A stretch of 64,000 bases of DNA from Aptenodytes patagonicus (GCF_965638725.1 NC_134950.1:166074853-166138852), one strand, 5' to 3'; counted from the stretch's first letter, positions 17,501 to 29,896 are shown. Notes: generated by a model not told the origin, from the letters alone. Translations and numbers: made by a program.

Positions 17501-19663
17501 AACACAATTTACAGTTAGGTTCCCACAATTTACAGCACATTAGAATAGGAACACGTAAGAGCGTATGCTACAAACACATGGCTAACCACAAGTACTGGTC
17601 AAGAAGATGAATCTTTTGTAAGTGATGGCAATAAGAAATAAGAGTTACAACATCTCAATTTCATTATAACCAAGTTATCATAAAACAGATGTAATAAATA
17701 TAGAGAATACCTATTAAAATGCATTCACACCAAGATGAAACCCACCAAAAATTACACAGAACTTGACATACGCAGACCATATGAGAGTATACCCACTTCA
17801 AAGCATACTAACAAAGCAATGTGATATTAAGGGAACCATTGCAAACATGCTAACGGTTCACGCTGCTTGTAACTTTACTTTTTGCGAACTCAGCGGTACA
17901 GCCCTTAACCTGCAATATATTTGGCTCCCGAAAGCCACCCCAGAATTTAAGTGCTAAGGTACTACCCGCGCATCATCTAGACTAAGACGTTCATTGCTAG
18001 CAAAGTTAAAACTGCTACATCTTATATTTGGTCTTATGTTACCAAACTGCTGTATTTTATTTTTTTTTTAAATAAAGTTGTATTGGTATTGGGGCTTTTG
18101 CTGGCGTAACTGTCTATGCAAGTTATAAAATATACATAAGTAATAGCAGTTACTTTAAAAGCAAAAGCTTTTAAAGCAAAAAAAAAACCCAACGTGCTTT
18201 ATTATTAAACAGTCGAGACTGACCACCGTAACCACAATTGGAGTAGGAAGTATTAACTTTCATCACAACCCTAAATTGCATCAAAAGCAAACAGCCAACT
18301 TATACTGAACCAAGCGGAAGGTTAAAAAGAGTTTACCCTACATCCTAATTCTAAATAAAGTGCAAGAAGCCTTACAATGAAACTATCACGTAACACAATG
18401 TCAAGGATGAAAATGTAGACAAGCAGGAGTACATGGAAGTTGTTACGGAGCTCATGACATTGTTGTTCAGATGTCTAAAAGCCACACAGATTCCCACATG
18501 AAGATGTAAGTTGCAAAATATCCTGCAGTGTTTGGTTTTCAAAATGACACCGTATCAAAACTTGCATCAATTCCCTGGAGATAAAAAAAAAACACATTAC
18601 TCTGTCTCCTGCATACTGTAGGTCCTCCAGTACAGAAAACCAAGCAGCATCCTGCACTTAACATAAAAGGAGATAAAAGGAGGAGGCATTTCATGACCAA
18701 CGGTCACTTCTGATGGAGTTAACTCAGTTAAGGAGGCTGACAAAAGCAGATTACAGAACAACGCTGGTACCCTAAACACATCTTGTGATATCGAGAAACA
18801 CGAACTGCTGATGAAGTGGAAAGCAGCATGGGGCAACAATGCTTCCACTCTTACTGCAGGGAGGAAGACCACCAACTAAATGAAAGGGTAACTTATACAA
18901 CGACTGTTACCAGCAATACTTCTGCCTATCTTTAACCTCCAAGATACGCATTTAAACCAATGTGCGTGCAGGCAATTTGCCAGACGGAGAAGTTACAACA
19001 AATCTGCAACTACATACAGCGCCTGTGAGGAGCAGCCCCTCAGGAAAACACCGCCTGGAGCGGGAATCAACCCCCGGCCAGGATGCCGTAAAGATCCGCG
19101 GAGAAATTCGTCAAACCTTCAAGCCAAGGGAATTTGAAGGGGCGCGGGGAGGGAGGACTACGCTACCCTAAACCACTTCAAGTAGCACAAAAGGGTCCCC
19201 CCGGCTGTCCGGCAGCCGAGACATCGCAGGTCGGGGCTCCGACCCGGTGAAGGCAGCCGGCCGCCGGGGCGGGTGCGAGGCCGCGCCGGGCGGGTACCCG
19301 CTGCTTACCGCGAGCGGTGCGGCCGCTCCGCCCCTGCCGCCGTGGCAGCTCCCTGGAAGGAGCCAACAGGTGGGGGCCAGGGCGCCCGCGGCCGACAGGC
19401 CCGCCGTCCCGAGCCCAGCACCCTCTCCCGTGCCGGGCTCGGCCTGCCTGCGCCACCGCTGCCCGGAGGGGGGAAGCGGGACCCCGCGCCCCGCCAGACC
19501 CGCCCCCCCCACACACACACACCCCCCTCAGCGCCCGCCGCCCCTCACGGCCCTCCCGCCCTCTCCCCCCGCGAAACCGCCCCCGCGGCGGCCGCCTCAC
19601 CCCGTGCACGTGGAAGCCCTCGGCGCCGCCGTCGGGGGCCTCGGAGCTCGAGCCCAGCCCCAT
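11512..19663 (-). CDS. GORASP1: GORASP1 (GRASP65), complete nine-exon CDS
   Basis: Golgi reassembly-stacking protein 1, a peripheral cis-Golgi protein that tethers cisternae through tandem PDZ-like GRASP domains and binds GM130. Exons on the minus strand: 19663-19601, 17106-17026, 15972-15769, 15084-14998, 14636-14506, 13940-13799, 13153-13009, 12649-12494, 11792-11512. All have GT-AG borders, phases agree, and the total is 1290 nt = 429 aa (human about 440). It begins [21 protein letters not shown], with Gly2 as the expected N-myristoylation site. The two GRASP repeats end in [16 protein letters not shown] (residues about 94-109) and [20 protein letters not shown] (about 183-202). The serine/proline-rich tail keeps the conserved [14 protein letters not shown] segment near the exon 7-8 join (about residue 284). 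The start is fixed by the family N-terminus, and exon 1 sits in a CpG island. Frames are intact and functional constraint looks normal. Confidence 0.96.
16534..16555. repeat. Perfect 9-bp hairpin in a GORASP1 intron
   Basis: GCTCACAGC, then CAAA, then GCTGTGAGC: a perfect 9-bp inverted repeat with a 4-nt loop. No known function; probably chance or a decayed repeat. Confidence 0.6.
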
Positions 19664-20320
19664 GCCCACCACCGCGGGACGGGACGGAGCGGGACGGGAC
19701 GCTCAGGCGGCGGCGGCAACCGGCATGTCCCTCGCGCCGCTCCCTCAGCTGAGGGCGTCGCAGGCCCGAGCAAGCGAGCGCCGAGCGCAGTGCCCGCGCA
19801 CGGCGGAGGGGAACGGGCGTCCGGCTCCACTCCGCTCCCTGCCGGCCTGGCGGGGCGCGCGACGCGGTGACGCCCTTAGCGACCGGGGAGGGGGCGGGGG
19901 AAGCGAGGCGGTGCTGCGGGAGGGCGGGGCGCGAGCCGCGGAGGCTGCCAACGGCCCCTGGGCGGGAAACGGCCGAGCGGCCGCCGGGGGCAGCGCTGAG
20001 GGGAAGCGGGGGGGCGCGGGGGCCGCTGAGCCTCGTCAGGGCTGGGCTGGCCGGCGGAGGATCTGTCACAGCCCTGAGCCGGGCTGCGGCTCGCCCCGGC
20101 GCCTCGGAGGGAGGCGGAGACCCAGGCGCCGCTCCCGGGGAGGGAAGGCGGCCGGGCGGGCGGCCGGGCGGTCCCTCGCTCTCCCCTCGGCCTACCCTGG
20201 CGCTCGAAATGCCCCGAGGGGGGGCATGCCCTTTGGAATGAGGCTCGGGATGCGCCCTGCCGAGCCGGGGCAGCCCCTCCGGCAGCCGGCCTGCAGCTGA
20301 ACGGCGGTTTGGGTCTCGGA
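19170..20320. promoter_or_regulatory. CpG-island promoter, GORASP1 / former TTC21A
   Basis: About 1.1 kb of very GC-rich, CpG-dense sequence abruptly bordered by AT-rich DNA, covering the GORASP1 start codon (19663). In vertebrates this interval separates the divergent GORASP1 and TTC21A genes, so a bidirectional promoter is expected. Long open frames on both strands here (up to about 330 codons) follow from GC richness and the scarcity of stop codons and are not genes. GGGCGGGG Sp1-type motifs are visible around 19880-19930. Confidence 0.85.
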
Positions 20321-20546
20321 GCCTCTTTTTTGGCAGAAACAGACTTTCACTCACAAATCCCTTATTTTTTTCACGTATATTCCTACAAACCTCTGTAAAA
20401 AACAGTTGACTGCTGTTCTCATTCTAACAGCCTTTTAAAAATTATGCTCCTGTTACTATAGTCCAGAAAGAGATTATTATTTTTTAGCAATACCTAATTT
20501 GCGCATTTCAAAAGAGCAAGTGTTTCTGTTCTGTTCGTCCCTGTAG

Positions 20547-20615
20547 GCATATATTATGTATTACGCTCAAGAAAAGTATTTCCACCAGCTGAGACAATTT
20601 GCAGACTTTGAAGAA
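20547..20615 (+). pseudogene. TTC21A: TTC21A relic: N-terminal exon
   Basis: After a CTGTAG acceptor the frame reads AYIMYYAQEKYFHQLRQF, matching the family N-terminus (IIYYSQEKYFHHVQQ in human). Similarity fades within about 23 codons, the continuation to 20747 aligns poorly, and no donor is evident. No preceding first exon was recognised in the CpG island. Confidence 0.7.
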
Positions 20616-21268
20616 GCAAATCAATGGTCCAGTGTTGCTGTTTTTCAAGACACAGGGAGCCTTGTGTTGCGGTCATTATTAAGAAGTGGCGACATTTCCA
20701 CTCCCCTGAAATTTCCTATCTGTTCCACTTTGGTTTACTTGGGATGAATTCTTCCGATTCTGCCATTAACTCATTAATGGAAAAGTTCTGAAAGTTTTCA
20801 AAGTAGTAGTAATAATTTGAAGCATTATTATATTAATATAGTTAATGTGCCAGTTATATTTCCTGCACGAGTACTTTCATTCCGGTATAAAAGCATCCAT
20901 TTTAGTAAAACTCCTTGGTAGTTGCTGCTCTTGCCTCTGAGACGTCATTTTTCCAAAGGATCCATCCACAGAATTTCTGTGGTTCAAGTGCGATGCATAA
21001 AGACAGAAGAGGAAAAAAAAGCTGCTTTCTCCATCCTCTGCCTTTGCTTCCAAGTGAAACTCTTACATTCCCTGTCACTTCAATAGCTATTTATGCTTGA
21101 AAGCCGTACATACTGGCTCATGTTTCCTCCAAAGAAAGACCAGGAGATTCTCGGGAGCCTTTTTAAGTAACTTTTCTCCGGTGTTATCTCTAAGCTGTGA
21201 TCGCAGATCCGTGCGTCGCATTCGTTGAGCATGTGGTAGAAGTGCACGTAAGTATTCAGAAAAAATAA

Positions 21269-21805
21269 AATTGTGTCAAACATTTTTCTGTGTTTTCTGC
21301 TACGTATTTGGGAATCTTATCACGTAATTATATCTTTTCTTAAATTCCTTTTCTTCAGAAGTCTTTTATAACAGGTGGCCAATGAAGAACTGCAGTGTTG
21401 GCCATGCCCTTGTATTGCTACAAATAATAGAAATAAGAAATCTTTCTTCAGACATGCCAAAAGCAGATGCCAGAGAAGAGTCTGATCCCAGTATAAAATG
21501 AATACCTAGGAAATACAAGGCCATAGCAAAAAAAGTCTGCAGGAATTATTTGCATTTGTGTTTACCGTGGAAGATAGCGAGGAGGTTCCCATCCCCAAAC
21601 CTTTCTTTGTAGGGAACTCCTCAGAGTTCCTCAGGGTTCCTCCTCAGGAGGAACTCCTCCTCCTAAACTATGCTCTGAGGAGTTTAGCCTTAAATTAAGG
21701 TGAAGGTCAAAGAGACTATGGAGCAGACAAAACGAACAGTAACAGTTTGCAGGAATAGGCGGTACTCGCCCAACCTCTTCAAAGGGACTCGGGAATGAGA
21801 CGGCA
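21269..21805. repeat. Block A-B, source copy of inverted duplication
   Basis: Sub-blocks A (21269-21522) and B (21568-21805) recur in reverse complement at 23064-23317 (A') and 23318-23500 (B') at roughly 90% identity by eye. B carries an extra stretch of about 45 bp of imperfect AACTCCTC repeats near 21620-21665. Confidence 0.85.
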
Positions 21806-22750
21806 CACCCCAGACAGTTGTATTGAACCTCTTGCTTAAAAGCACACTGGCTGCAGGGGACTGGAAAGTAGCAAATACCCTATTTTTCAAAAAGGATTCT
21901 AGTAGAGATCTGAAGGGGAGGTCTGTAAGCCCCTGTCAACAAAGTAATAGAAACTATAATAAATAATAGTTTTGGTGGGTACCTGAGTGTTATATTCTTG
22001 GGAAGAGTCAGCGTGGCTCTGATAAAGGGCTGTCCTGTCTCACACATCTATTGGAGTTCCTAAAGGCGTTAACAAACGCACAGAAAGGAGTGATCTGGTT
22101 GTTCAGATTTCAAAAAGTCCCTTATCAAAGCTTTATCAAGGGCTTATCAGGGGAACTAAGCAGTAAGATATCTTTATTTAGATGAGTGGTTAAAAGGTAA
22201 GAAGTAGATGATAGGAGTGAATGATCGCTGCTTGGAAAGGTCATCCAAAGAGTTATCCAAAAAAACCAGTTAGACCCTGCTTTTCTTCACATTCTAAAAG
22301 TCCTGGAAAAAGAGATAAGCAGTGAGATGACAAAATGCACTGATGTCATGGAATTATTCAGAATAGCAAAACTAAGGAGCAATTGCAGAACAGCAGAAGG
22401 ATCTTAGAAGATTAGATGGGCAATAAAACCACAGCTATAATTAAGTGTAGATAAACATAAAATGGTCCCGACTAATTCCACTTGTGAAATGGTGGGCTCT
22501 GAGCTGTTTGGCAACAGTCTGAGGTGAGATCTAGAGTTTACAAAGTGTCATTTCAGAAATCAGAAATAGCCAAAAAAGCAAATCCATTATTAAGAACTAC
22601 CAGGAAAACAAAGGAGACTAAGAAAGAGGACAAAAGACAACACAATGACACACCAGAACGGTTCTTTCTGGCTTTTCCTAACTGTAAGGTAGCACCTTGC
22701 ATTTGACCAGCAGAGACGTTGCAGATGGATGGTTGATTCAGATGTTACTA
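21520..22750 (+). mobile_element. Old CR1-family LINE fragment
   Basis: Decayed CR1 pol, sense strand. Recognisable pieces are the FTVEDSEEVPIPKPFF-like segment near 21560-21610 and a degraded reverse-transcriptase stretch at about 22320-22480, where GATGACAAAATGCAC corresponds to the ADDTK motif. Stops and frameshifts throughout mark it as old. Confidence 0.65.
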
Positions 22751-22762
22751 GCAATCACTTAA

Positions 22763-22985
22763 AAAGTTATTTGTATAAATGAACTCCGAGCCACAGTCTA
22801 ACTAGAATAGCAAGGAGTAATGAGCTATGAGCATGAAGAACAGCCGTGTTGGGTCAAACCAAAGCTGCGTCTAGCCCACTCTCAACCTGCACCAGCAGCT
22901 CTAAGGCACCTAGCAAAGACTAAGGTTGGGACACGTGTAAATGATACTTCCTTCAAACAGTCTCCTGGCCTTCAGATGGCTTCAA
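22763..22985. repeat. Block C, inverted copy at 23939-24243
   Basis: Contains a segment found across sauropsid genomes (GTGTTGGGTCAAACCAAAG ... TCTAGCCC). Its reverse complement occurs at 23939-24243, where an extra 85 bp or so separates the two halves. Confidence 0.8.
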
Positions 22986-23068
22986 ATGGGAAAGCTTGAA
23001 AAAGGGCAGCAGAAATGATTAAAGGTATCGCTAGTTACCGCATGGGGAATGATAAGTAAAACGGGGCT
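22984..23068 (+). repeat. Direct repeat D1 (partner 23526-23610)
   Basis: About 85 bp starting AAATGGGAAAGCTTGAAAAA and nearly identical to D2. The sequence is part of a CR1 3' region. D1 and D2 directly flank the inverted A'B' block. Confidence 0.85.
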
Positions 23069-23500
23069 TGTATTTCCTAGGTACTCCTTTTACACTGGGA
23101 TCAGACTCTTCTCTGGCATCTACTTTTGGCACGTCTGAAGAAAGATTTCTTATTTCTATTATTTGTAGCAATACAATGACATGGCCAACACTGCAGTTCT
23201 TCATTGGCCATCTGTTATAAAAGACTTCTGAAGAAAAGGAATTTAAGAAAAGATATAATTACGTGATAAGATTCCCAAATACGTAGCAGAAAACACAGAA
23301 AAATGTTTGACACAATTGCCATCTCATTCCCGAGTCCCTTTGAAGAGGTTGGGCGAGTACCGCCTATTCCTGCAAACTGTTACTGTTCGTTTTGTCTGCT
23401 CCATAGTCTCTTTGACCTTCACCTTAATTTAAGGCAGATGCTCTGAGGAGTTCCCTGCAAAGAAAGGTTTGGGGATGGGAACCTCCTCGCTATCTTGTCC
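23064..23500. repeat. Block A'-B', inverted and permuted copy
   Basis: Reverse complement of A then of B. A simple inversion of A-B would give B' then A'; here the order is A' then B', so the copy is permuted. The A'/B' junction (near 23317) joins the outer ends of the source block, and the roughly 46 bp between A and B are absent. Confidence 0.85.
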
Positions 23501-23525
23501 TTCCATTAAAAAAAAGAAATAGCAG

Positions 23526-23930
23526 AAATGGGAAAGCTTGAAAAAGGGCAGTAGCAATGATTAAAGGTATCGCTAGTTACCACGTGGGGAATGATAAGTA
23601 AACCAGGGCTTTTTCATTTGGACGAGAGACAACTGAAGAGAGAATGTGCTATAAAATCATGTGTGGCACGGAGAGGGCAGTCAGGAACTGAGTGTTTGCT
23701 CTCTTTCAATTTAATAACAGGGGAACTGTTGTAACTATGAGGGCACACATTCAAAGCGAGCAAAAGGAGGTGATTTTTCACGTAACAGTTAACTGAGTTC
23801 TGCAACCCTCTATCCCAGGAGATGGCGATGCCAAGAGTTTATTTGGACCCAAGGAGGCGGTGGGCCAAGTTCACTGAAGAAAAATCTGGGGAGGACCAAT
23901 AAGTATGCAGAAACCAATACAACAAAAGAT
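23526..23930 (+). mobile_element. CR1-family 3' region (with D2)
   Basis: Reads like the 3' part of an old CR1 pol and UTR, with the signature ATAAAATCATGTGTGGCACG and GGCAGTCAGGAACTG. It begins with D2 (23526-23610). It is the probable continuation of the 21.5-22.75 kb element, split by the rearrangement. Confidence 0.55.
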
Positions 23931-23938
23931 ATTTTCTG

Positions 23939-24243
23939 AGCTGAAGTCATCTGAAGGCCAGGAGACTGTTTGAAGGAAGTATCATTTACATGTGTCCCAA
24001 CCTTAGTCTTTGCTAGGTGCCTTAGAGCTGCTGGTGCAGGTTGAGAGTGGGCTAGACGCAGCTTTGGTTTGACCCAACACGGCTGTTCTTCATGCTCATA
24101 GCTCATTACTCCTTGCTATTCCACGTAGTTTACAAAGCTACCGTAGACGCATGCGTGCACTGAGAATAGCTTATTGTGATAGAGCATGCAAATGAAACAA
24201 ACTGCCTAGTTAGACTGTGGCTCGGAGTTCATTTATACAAATT
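23939..24243. repeat. Block C', inverted copy of 22763-22985
   Basis: Reverse complement of block C with one internal length difference of about 85 bp near 24122-24205. Confidence 0.8.
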
Positions 24244-25004
24244 AACGTGCTCTTCAGTCATTTTTGTTTATACCTCTTTGAAGACATGCACAGGTTGCTC
24301 ATGAACAGGAATTCTGAAAGCGGTTGTCTCCATAACCATGATAAGACAGCATTTGCATAGGTACATCATACAGTAAAAATTTAAATGATCATTACCTTGT
24401 TAACAGTATCATCTCTAGGGAACTTGTAAAGAATTGAATCTTGCAACCCTGGAGAAGCATAAATAAAGATATGATAGATTTTTATACACATAAAAGTTGC
24501 CAGGCAGAGGCAAGGGATCAGTTGTAATCAGTTTTGTTGATTTTGGTGAACTGTCGTAGTGTGTTTCAAGCTCCTTCTTGTATTCACAAGAGAGAATTCC
24601 CATTTAATGTAAACAACATATCGATGTTCACTGGTACAGAAAGTTTTGGTGTTTCCAAAGCTCTAGGGTGCAACTGAATTTAGTATAGCAGTATAGCGTA
24701 ACATGTCTTTAATAGTCTTATTTTTCTGAGACTTGAAGAAACTAAGCAATTTACTCTTTTGTCTCCATTACTGTAGCAGTGTGACGGTGCTGCCACAACT
24801 GCTCGGGTTGGGAGGCAAAGGTATTTCCTGTACAAACGGAGCTCTTGGAAATGTTCCCGCATTTAAGCTGCGCTGCTTGATGAAGGAGCAGGCTAACTGC
24901 GTTGATAGCAGTCAAGCAGTAATGCAGTCGTCAGCAAATCGAAATAACTTGAATAGTGTTTGGATTAAGTTACCTCAAAGCTTCAGAAGTGAACGGGTCT
25001 CTCA

Positions 25005-26290
25005 TGGAATCACAGAATGGTTGAGGTTGGAAGGGACCTCTGGAGGTCATCTTGTCCAACCCCAGTGCTCAAGCAGGGCTGCCGAGAGCCAGTTGCCCAG
25101 GACCATGTCTAGACATAGGTCCTATGTCAGACTGCCAGCCCGGTGAGGATGTGTCAGATATTCTGGGGCACTTAAAATGGCTGTTTAAGCGACTGAATCA
25201 CTCCCAAGGGAATCTAAAGACGTATCCTGCTGATAAAGTATAGTTTTATACTATAGGGCAAGCTGATTAACTCTCTAGGCTCCAGCCCCCTTATCATCTT
25301 GGTAGCCCTTTACTGGACTTGTGCCAGCACGTGAATGTTTCCCTTGCATTGGGGAGCACGGAACTGGACACAGTACCCCAGGGATGCAGTCCAACAGCTG
25401 CTGAACAGAGGGGGAGAATTACTTCCCTTGACCTGCTGGCTACACTCTAGCTAATTCAGCCCAACACGTGGTATGCTTTATTTGCTGCAAGGGCTCACTG
25501 CTGACTCATGTTCAATTTGTTGTTCACCAGGACTCCCAGATCCTTTTCTGCAGAGCTGCCTTCCAGCCTGTCAGCCCCCAGCCTGCACAGCTGCATGTGG
25601 TTGTTCCATCCCAGAGGCAGGACTTTGCATTTGCCTTTGTTGAACTTCAGAAGGTTTCTACCAGCCCATTTCCAGCCTGTCTCTGTCTCTTTGAAGAGCA
25701 ACCTTCTCCTCCAGCCTATCAACGACTCCCCTGGTTGGGTAATATCTGCAAATATAGTGGGAGTGCCCTCTATCCCATCATCTGGATCATTAATAAGGAT
25801 ATTGAGCAGTATTGACCTAAGGCATGCCACTAGTAATTGGCCACAATTGACCTGACAATCCACCCGTCCACCTTATTATCTAGTCTTCTAGTCCATATGT
25901 CACCAATTTGGCTATAAGGATTCTGTGGGAGACTGTGTTAAAGGCCTTGCTACAGTCGAGATGATGTACAACATCCACTGCTGTCCTCCTGTCCACACAG
26001 CCAGTTATCTCATCATGGAAGGCAATTAGGTTGATCAGGTGTAATTTTCCCTTGGTAAATCTTGGCTGATCTCAATCACCTTCTTGTCCTTCAGGTGGCT
26101 GGAAATGACTTTAAGGAGTATTTGTGCCATAACCTTCCCAACAGCTAAGGTTAGGCTGACCAGCCTGTACTGCCTCTGATCTTCAATGTTGAAGATGATT
26201 GTGCTATTGTGCCTTTTTATCTCTCCTGGTTGTTGTCTCAAAGATGAGTTGTGACACTCAAAGAGGGTGTTATGAAGTGGTAGGTAGCTG
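25005..26290 (-). mobile_element. Decayed CR1 LINE, 5'-truncated
   Basis: The + strand starts with the complement of a CR1 3' end (AATCACAGAATGGTTGAGGT TGGAAGGGACC). Minus-strand fragments include [16 protein letters not shown], an RT-thumb piece, and YRLVSLTLAVGKVMAQILL near 26120. Multiple stops and shifts; the open remnant 25495-25863 is only part of the ORF. Confidence 0.85.
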
Positions 26291-29200
26291 CCAGTGGAGC
26301 CAGGCCTGGAACAGGTGGTACCAAGGAGCCTCAGTCCGTCTGTCCAGCCGGCCACCCCTGCCTCTACCCTGCTCCTCCTGGCAGTGGAAGCAGGTTTGAC
26401 TCCTGCAGTATGGTCACAACAGATGGGTTTGGTTTACTGTCCTGCTTCAGCTGCAGTAAACAAGCCCAGGGCTGCTCAAGAGGTACTTCCAAACAGCACT
26501 GATGACATGATTTCCATACGTTGTTATCCCTTTTCCTGTTTCTTGACCCTACTTTTTGCCACTTTTGTACCTCCCTTTCTTTAACCCAGTCTCATCTCCT
26601 CTTACTTTTTCCCCATTGGTCCCAGTTTTGCTACATCCATAGCCTAATTTGGTATTTCTGATGCCATTACCTAGGCCTTACGTGGAATCACTGATACGCT
26701 TAACTCGGTGCTGTTGGCCTTGCAAGATTCTGCTCCACATAAAGGTCCTCAGTGCTCCCCTCCAGTTATCTGTGAGGGCCAGCCAATTCTCATGCAACTC
26801 CCTGTGAACCCCCTGCAAAATCCAAGCATCCCTCATGGCATTATCTGTAACTTTTGTCAGCTTCTCACACTGTTATCATGCCTGACAGTTTTCGATGTCA
26901 TGTCCAGTCCATGTCCAGGTGTGTCCCATGTGCTGTTCAGTTAGCTTTGTTAGGTTATGTGATATGGCAGGGGAACCCCAATAATGCAGTCTCAGAAATG
27001 GACACCCTGCCCTGGCTCCTCCCAGGGCTGTCACAGGTGAGCCATTAGTCCCCTTGGCTGGGGATGAAGCCCGTCATCATGAGTCAACAGGGAAGGTTCT
27101 CCAGAGCATCTTTGGACCAAGGGGAACTACTGCCTGGGGGATATGGGACACATGATGGGATGCAAGGGAAGAGCATTTGGGGATTTTACAAGACTTATCA
27201 TGAGATGTTTAGCAGAGGAACCAAATGGTGGGGAAAGGGAGGGATCAAGATGGTTTGGGGAAGAACAAGCATGGGAAAATAGAGGTAAAAGGAGAAAAAA
27301 GGGTTTGGTCACCTGTAAACAGGCTGCTGATGAGTACGCTCATCTAGCCATGCCCTGTGTCTCATCAGCACAGTCTCATTAAACTCAATTTCTAACGATT
27401 CTCCTGGACGATGGTCTCTCTGCGATGTCTATATGGAGGTCTAAGTGCCGGCAACTGGGGTGGGGACCATGGGCCATAGAGGCTTGCGCGTCCGTGGTGC
27501 CAGCAGCTGGAGTGGTTGAGGGGACGTATGTCAGTGTGTGGCAAATATTAAGCCAGACTAGCCAGCGAGTAGGGTAAGTGGTGTGGGAGCCAGGTATATG
27601 TGTGCGTGTTTCTGTGAGTGAGAAACCGATTTCATATTAGAAATACATTTATGAATCCATCAAAGACAGAGCAGGAGTTTCAATGTAAACGTAATTCTTT
27701 TAATACAGTTCACCTGCCTGCAGAGACAGCACCATCCCAGATGCCATTTAAAGTCCATGCTGACTTTACTGTGGCGTACTAAAAATGGGTAAATTTTATA
27801 TATTGAGAATTATCCCTTGATAAAAAGCAGTGCTAAAATCAGGATACAGTCACTGCAGGGGTGGAATTCATAGCTGCGTTTACCCCCATCAGTCTCCCCA
27901 TCGGAAGAGTTAAGCATTTTAAGAAAGGATTTCACTGAAGTGAACTTAAAAGAGGAAAGGGTCAAGCCAGGAGATGGGGAGAACCATCTATCCGCTAGGA
28001 AAAGGCATGGTATTTCAATGGATGGTTAGTTATTTAACTATTCTCAGTCATCCACACTTATGTATGAAACATGCTTGGAAGAAAAAAATGTTGACGTTAT
28101 AGCCCCATGGCCATGCCCTCCCCACAGGCACAGGTCAGGTTGTACAAGTTTAGTTAATATGTTATTTATGCAAAATGGAAGAGCCTCAGCGGGCAGTGAC
28201 TGAGAGAGGTTTATCTTTTAATACCAGTCTGGCTTTTAGGACACAAACCTGGCAGTAGGAGAGTTGAATTGTGTTCTCTTTTTCGGACCAAGACAAGGAG
28301 ATTTAAAGGCAGATGTCCACTCCTCAGGTGGATGCCCAAACAACGTACAGACACGAAAGAAACTGCTCTGAAAAACCGTCAGAAGTTGTTGCAATTGTTA
28401 TTTCGTTTTCATGAATCTCTCTTGCACTGTTCATCATTTCCAGGAAGGAACACGAACACAAAAAGGAAATACGGCCATGTTAGCCATTTTTGTATTTATT
28501 TATCCATTCAATAAAATATATCAAATTGAAAAATATTTAAAAATTCATGTGTAAGACTGTAATATAGTAAATCATCAGAAGAGAGTGTCATATTACAAAT
28601 GTAAAAGTCAGGTCACACTTACAACAAAGAAAATTGCTCAGGTATGGTTTTCTACTCGCAGTAGAAGCTAGTTCTTAAAGCCCATAAAGTATTGGTTTGG
28701 AAAAACTCCCATTTACAGCTGTGAATGCTTGATTCTCGGGGCCATTAACTGGCAGAAAATAGCACTGAATTAGATATGAATTCCATCCAGGCTTTTACTG
28801 AGAACTAATGATATGCAACATATTACAAGCTTTGATGTCTAGCAAGCACATGCGGCTTCATTTAAATAGAACTGCTATTAACATTTTCCAGGATTACACT
28901 GATTTTTGAAGAGTGGCCATCTTATTGTTTGTATTTGATTTCCTCCGTGTTTCCTCTGGTAGTTTATTCATAATAGAAATAATGTTAGCCCTGTCACTTC
29001 AGATAATTAATGATGCACGAGAAAAATCAGTAAAGAATATCCTTTGCTGATTATTCACAATTAGTTGGCTACTGCAATAGCTGTACTAATGGGGAAATCT
29101 CTCTTTGGTGTAATTATAAAAGTAGATTGAACTTGCGTTAGAAAAAATCGATTTACTCTGTTTCTGTCTTCTATGATGGGACTCAGTAGAGAGAAAATAA

Positions 29201-29814
29201 GAGGCTCTTGATAGTTATTAAAATTGTTATCTAAATACTTCATTTTTAATTACTTATTGTCTCAGATAATACTGAAGTTGGCTTATTTTCATTTGGATGA
29301 TTGATTGTCAAGATCTAATAACTGTTTTCCCAGTCTACACACGAGCACACTATTTCTACGTGAAAGTACTAATAATGAAATTGCTGGCATGGTAGGTTGG
29401 CATCGCTAAATTTTTTTCCAGAAAGTCATAGAAAAGGAGTGAAGTAATGGAATGATGAAAATCAGAGATCTGTATCCCCCAAATATAGCCTTTGTAGGAC
29501 AGAAAAAATATTCACTCTATGCACACGTATGGAAATAGAAGAAATGTTTGCTTTTTGTGGGTAATTGTATGCCAAAGCGGTGACAGTCATCCATCCATCC
29601 CAGTGTGACACCTAACGATGCGTTTGAACCTCTCTCTTCCTAAAAAGTGGAAATGTCCCGCGTGCTTTTTTGGTATGGTAATTATTAGTTGCTTTATTAT
29701 GTATTCTGATCATATTTAAAAGAACTAAATTTGGAATATTGTTTAATGCCTGTTCATATGTAGGGCTTTCTATTTGTGCATCTCCTTTTATTTTTACAAG
29801 TTTTTATCGTCTAG
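26291..29814. other. No gene seen; unclassified, possibly repeat-derived
   Basis: No exon of TTC21A or another gene was recognised. A GC-richer part at 26.2-27.6 kb has an ATTAAA and low-complexity TGTGCGTG runs that resemble LTR-type sequence, but no terminal dinucleotides or target-site duplication could be fixed. Confidence 0.4.
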
Positions 29815-29896
29815 ATGATGGCAGATCTCATGTTCAGGAAACAGAAGTACGAACAAGCAATAAACTTTTACCAGGTTGTTGTGGAAAAATCGCCAG
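29815..29896 (+). pseudogene. TTC21A: TTC21A relic: ADLMFRKQKYEQAINFYQ exon
   Basis: Acceptor CTAG, then 27 open codons containing ADLMFRKQKYEQAINFYQ (human ADLMFRKQKHEAAINLYH), then donor GTCTGT. This is a late TPR unit, about residue 920 of the human protein. The exon is intact by itself. Confidence 0.85.

Noticed and set aside
19247-20354. Long overlapping open frames on both strands (up to 327 codons)
   Set aside because: They lie in the CpG island, where stops are rare; they are rich in Pro, Arg and Gly, match no family, and overlap GORASP1 exon 1 in other frames.
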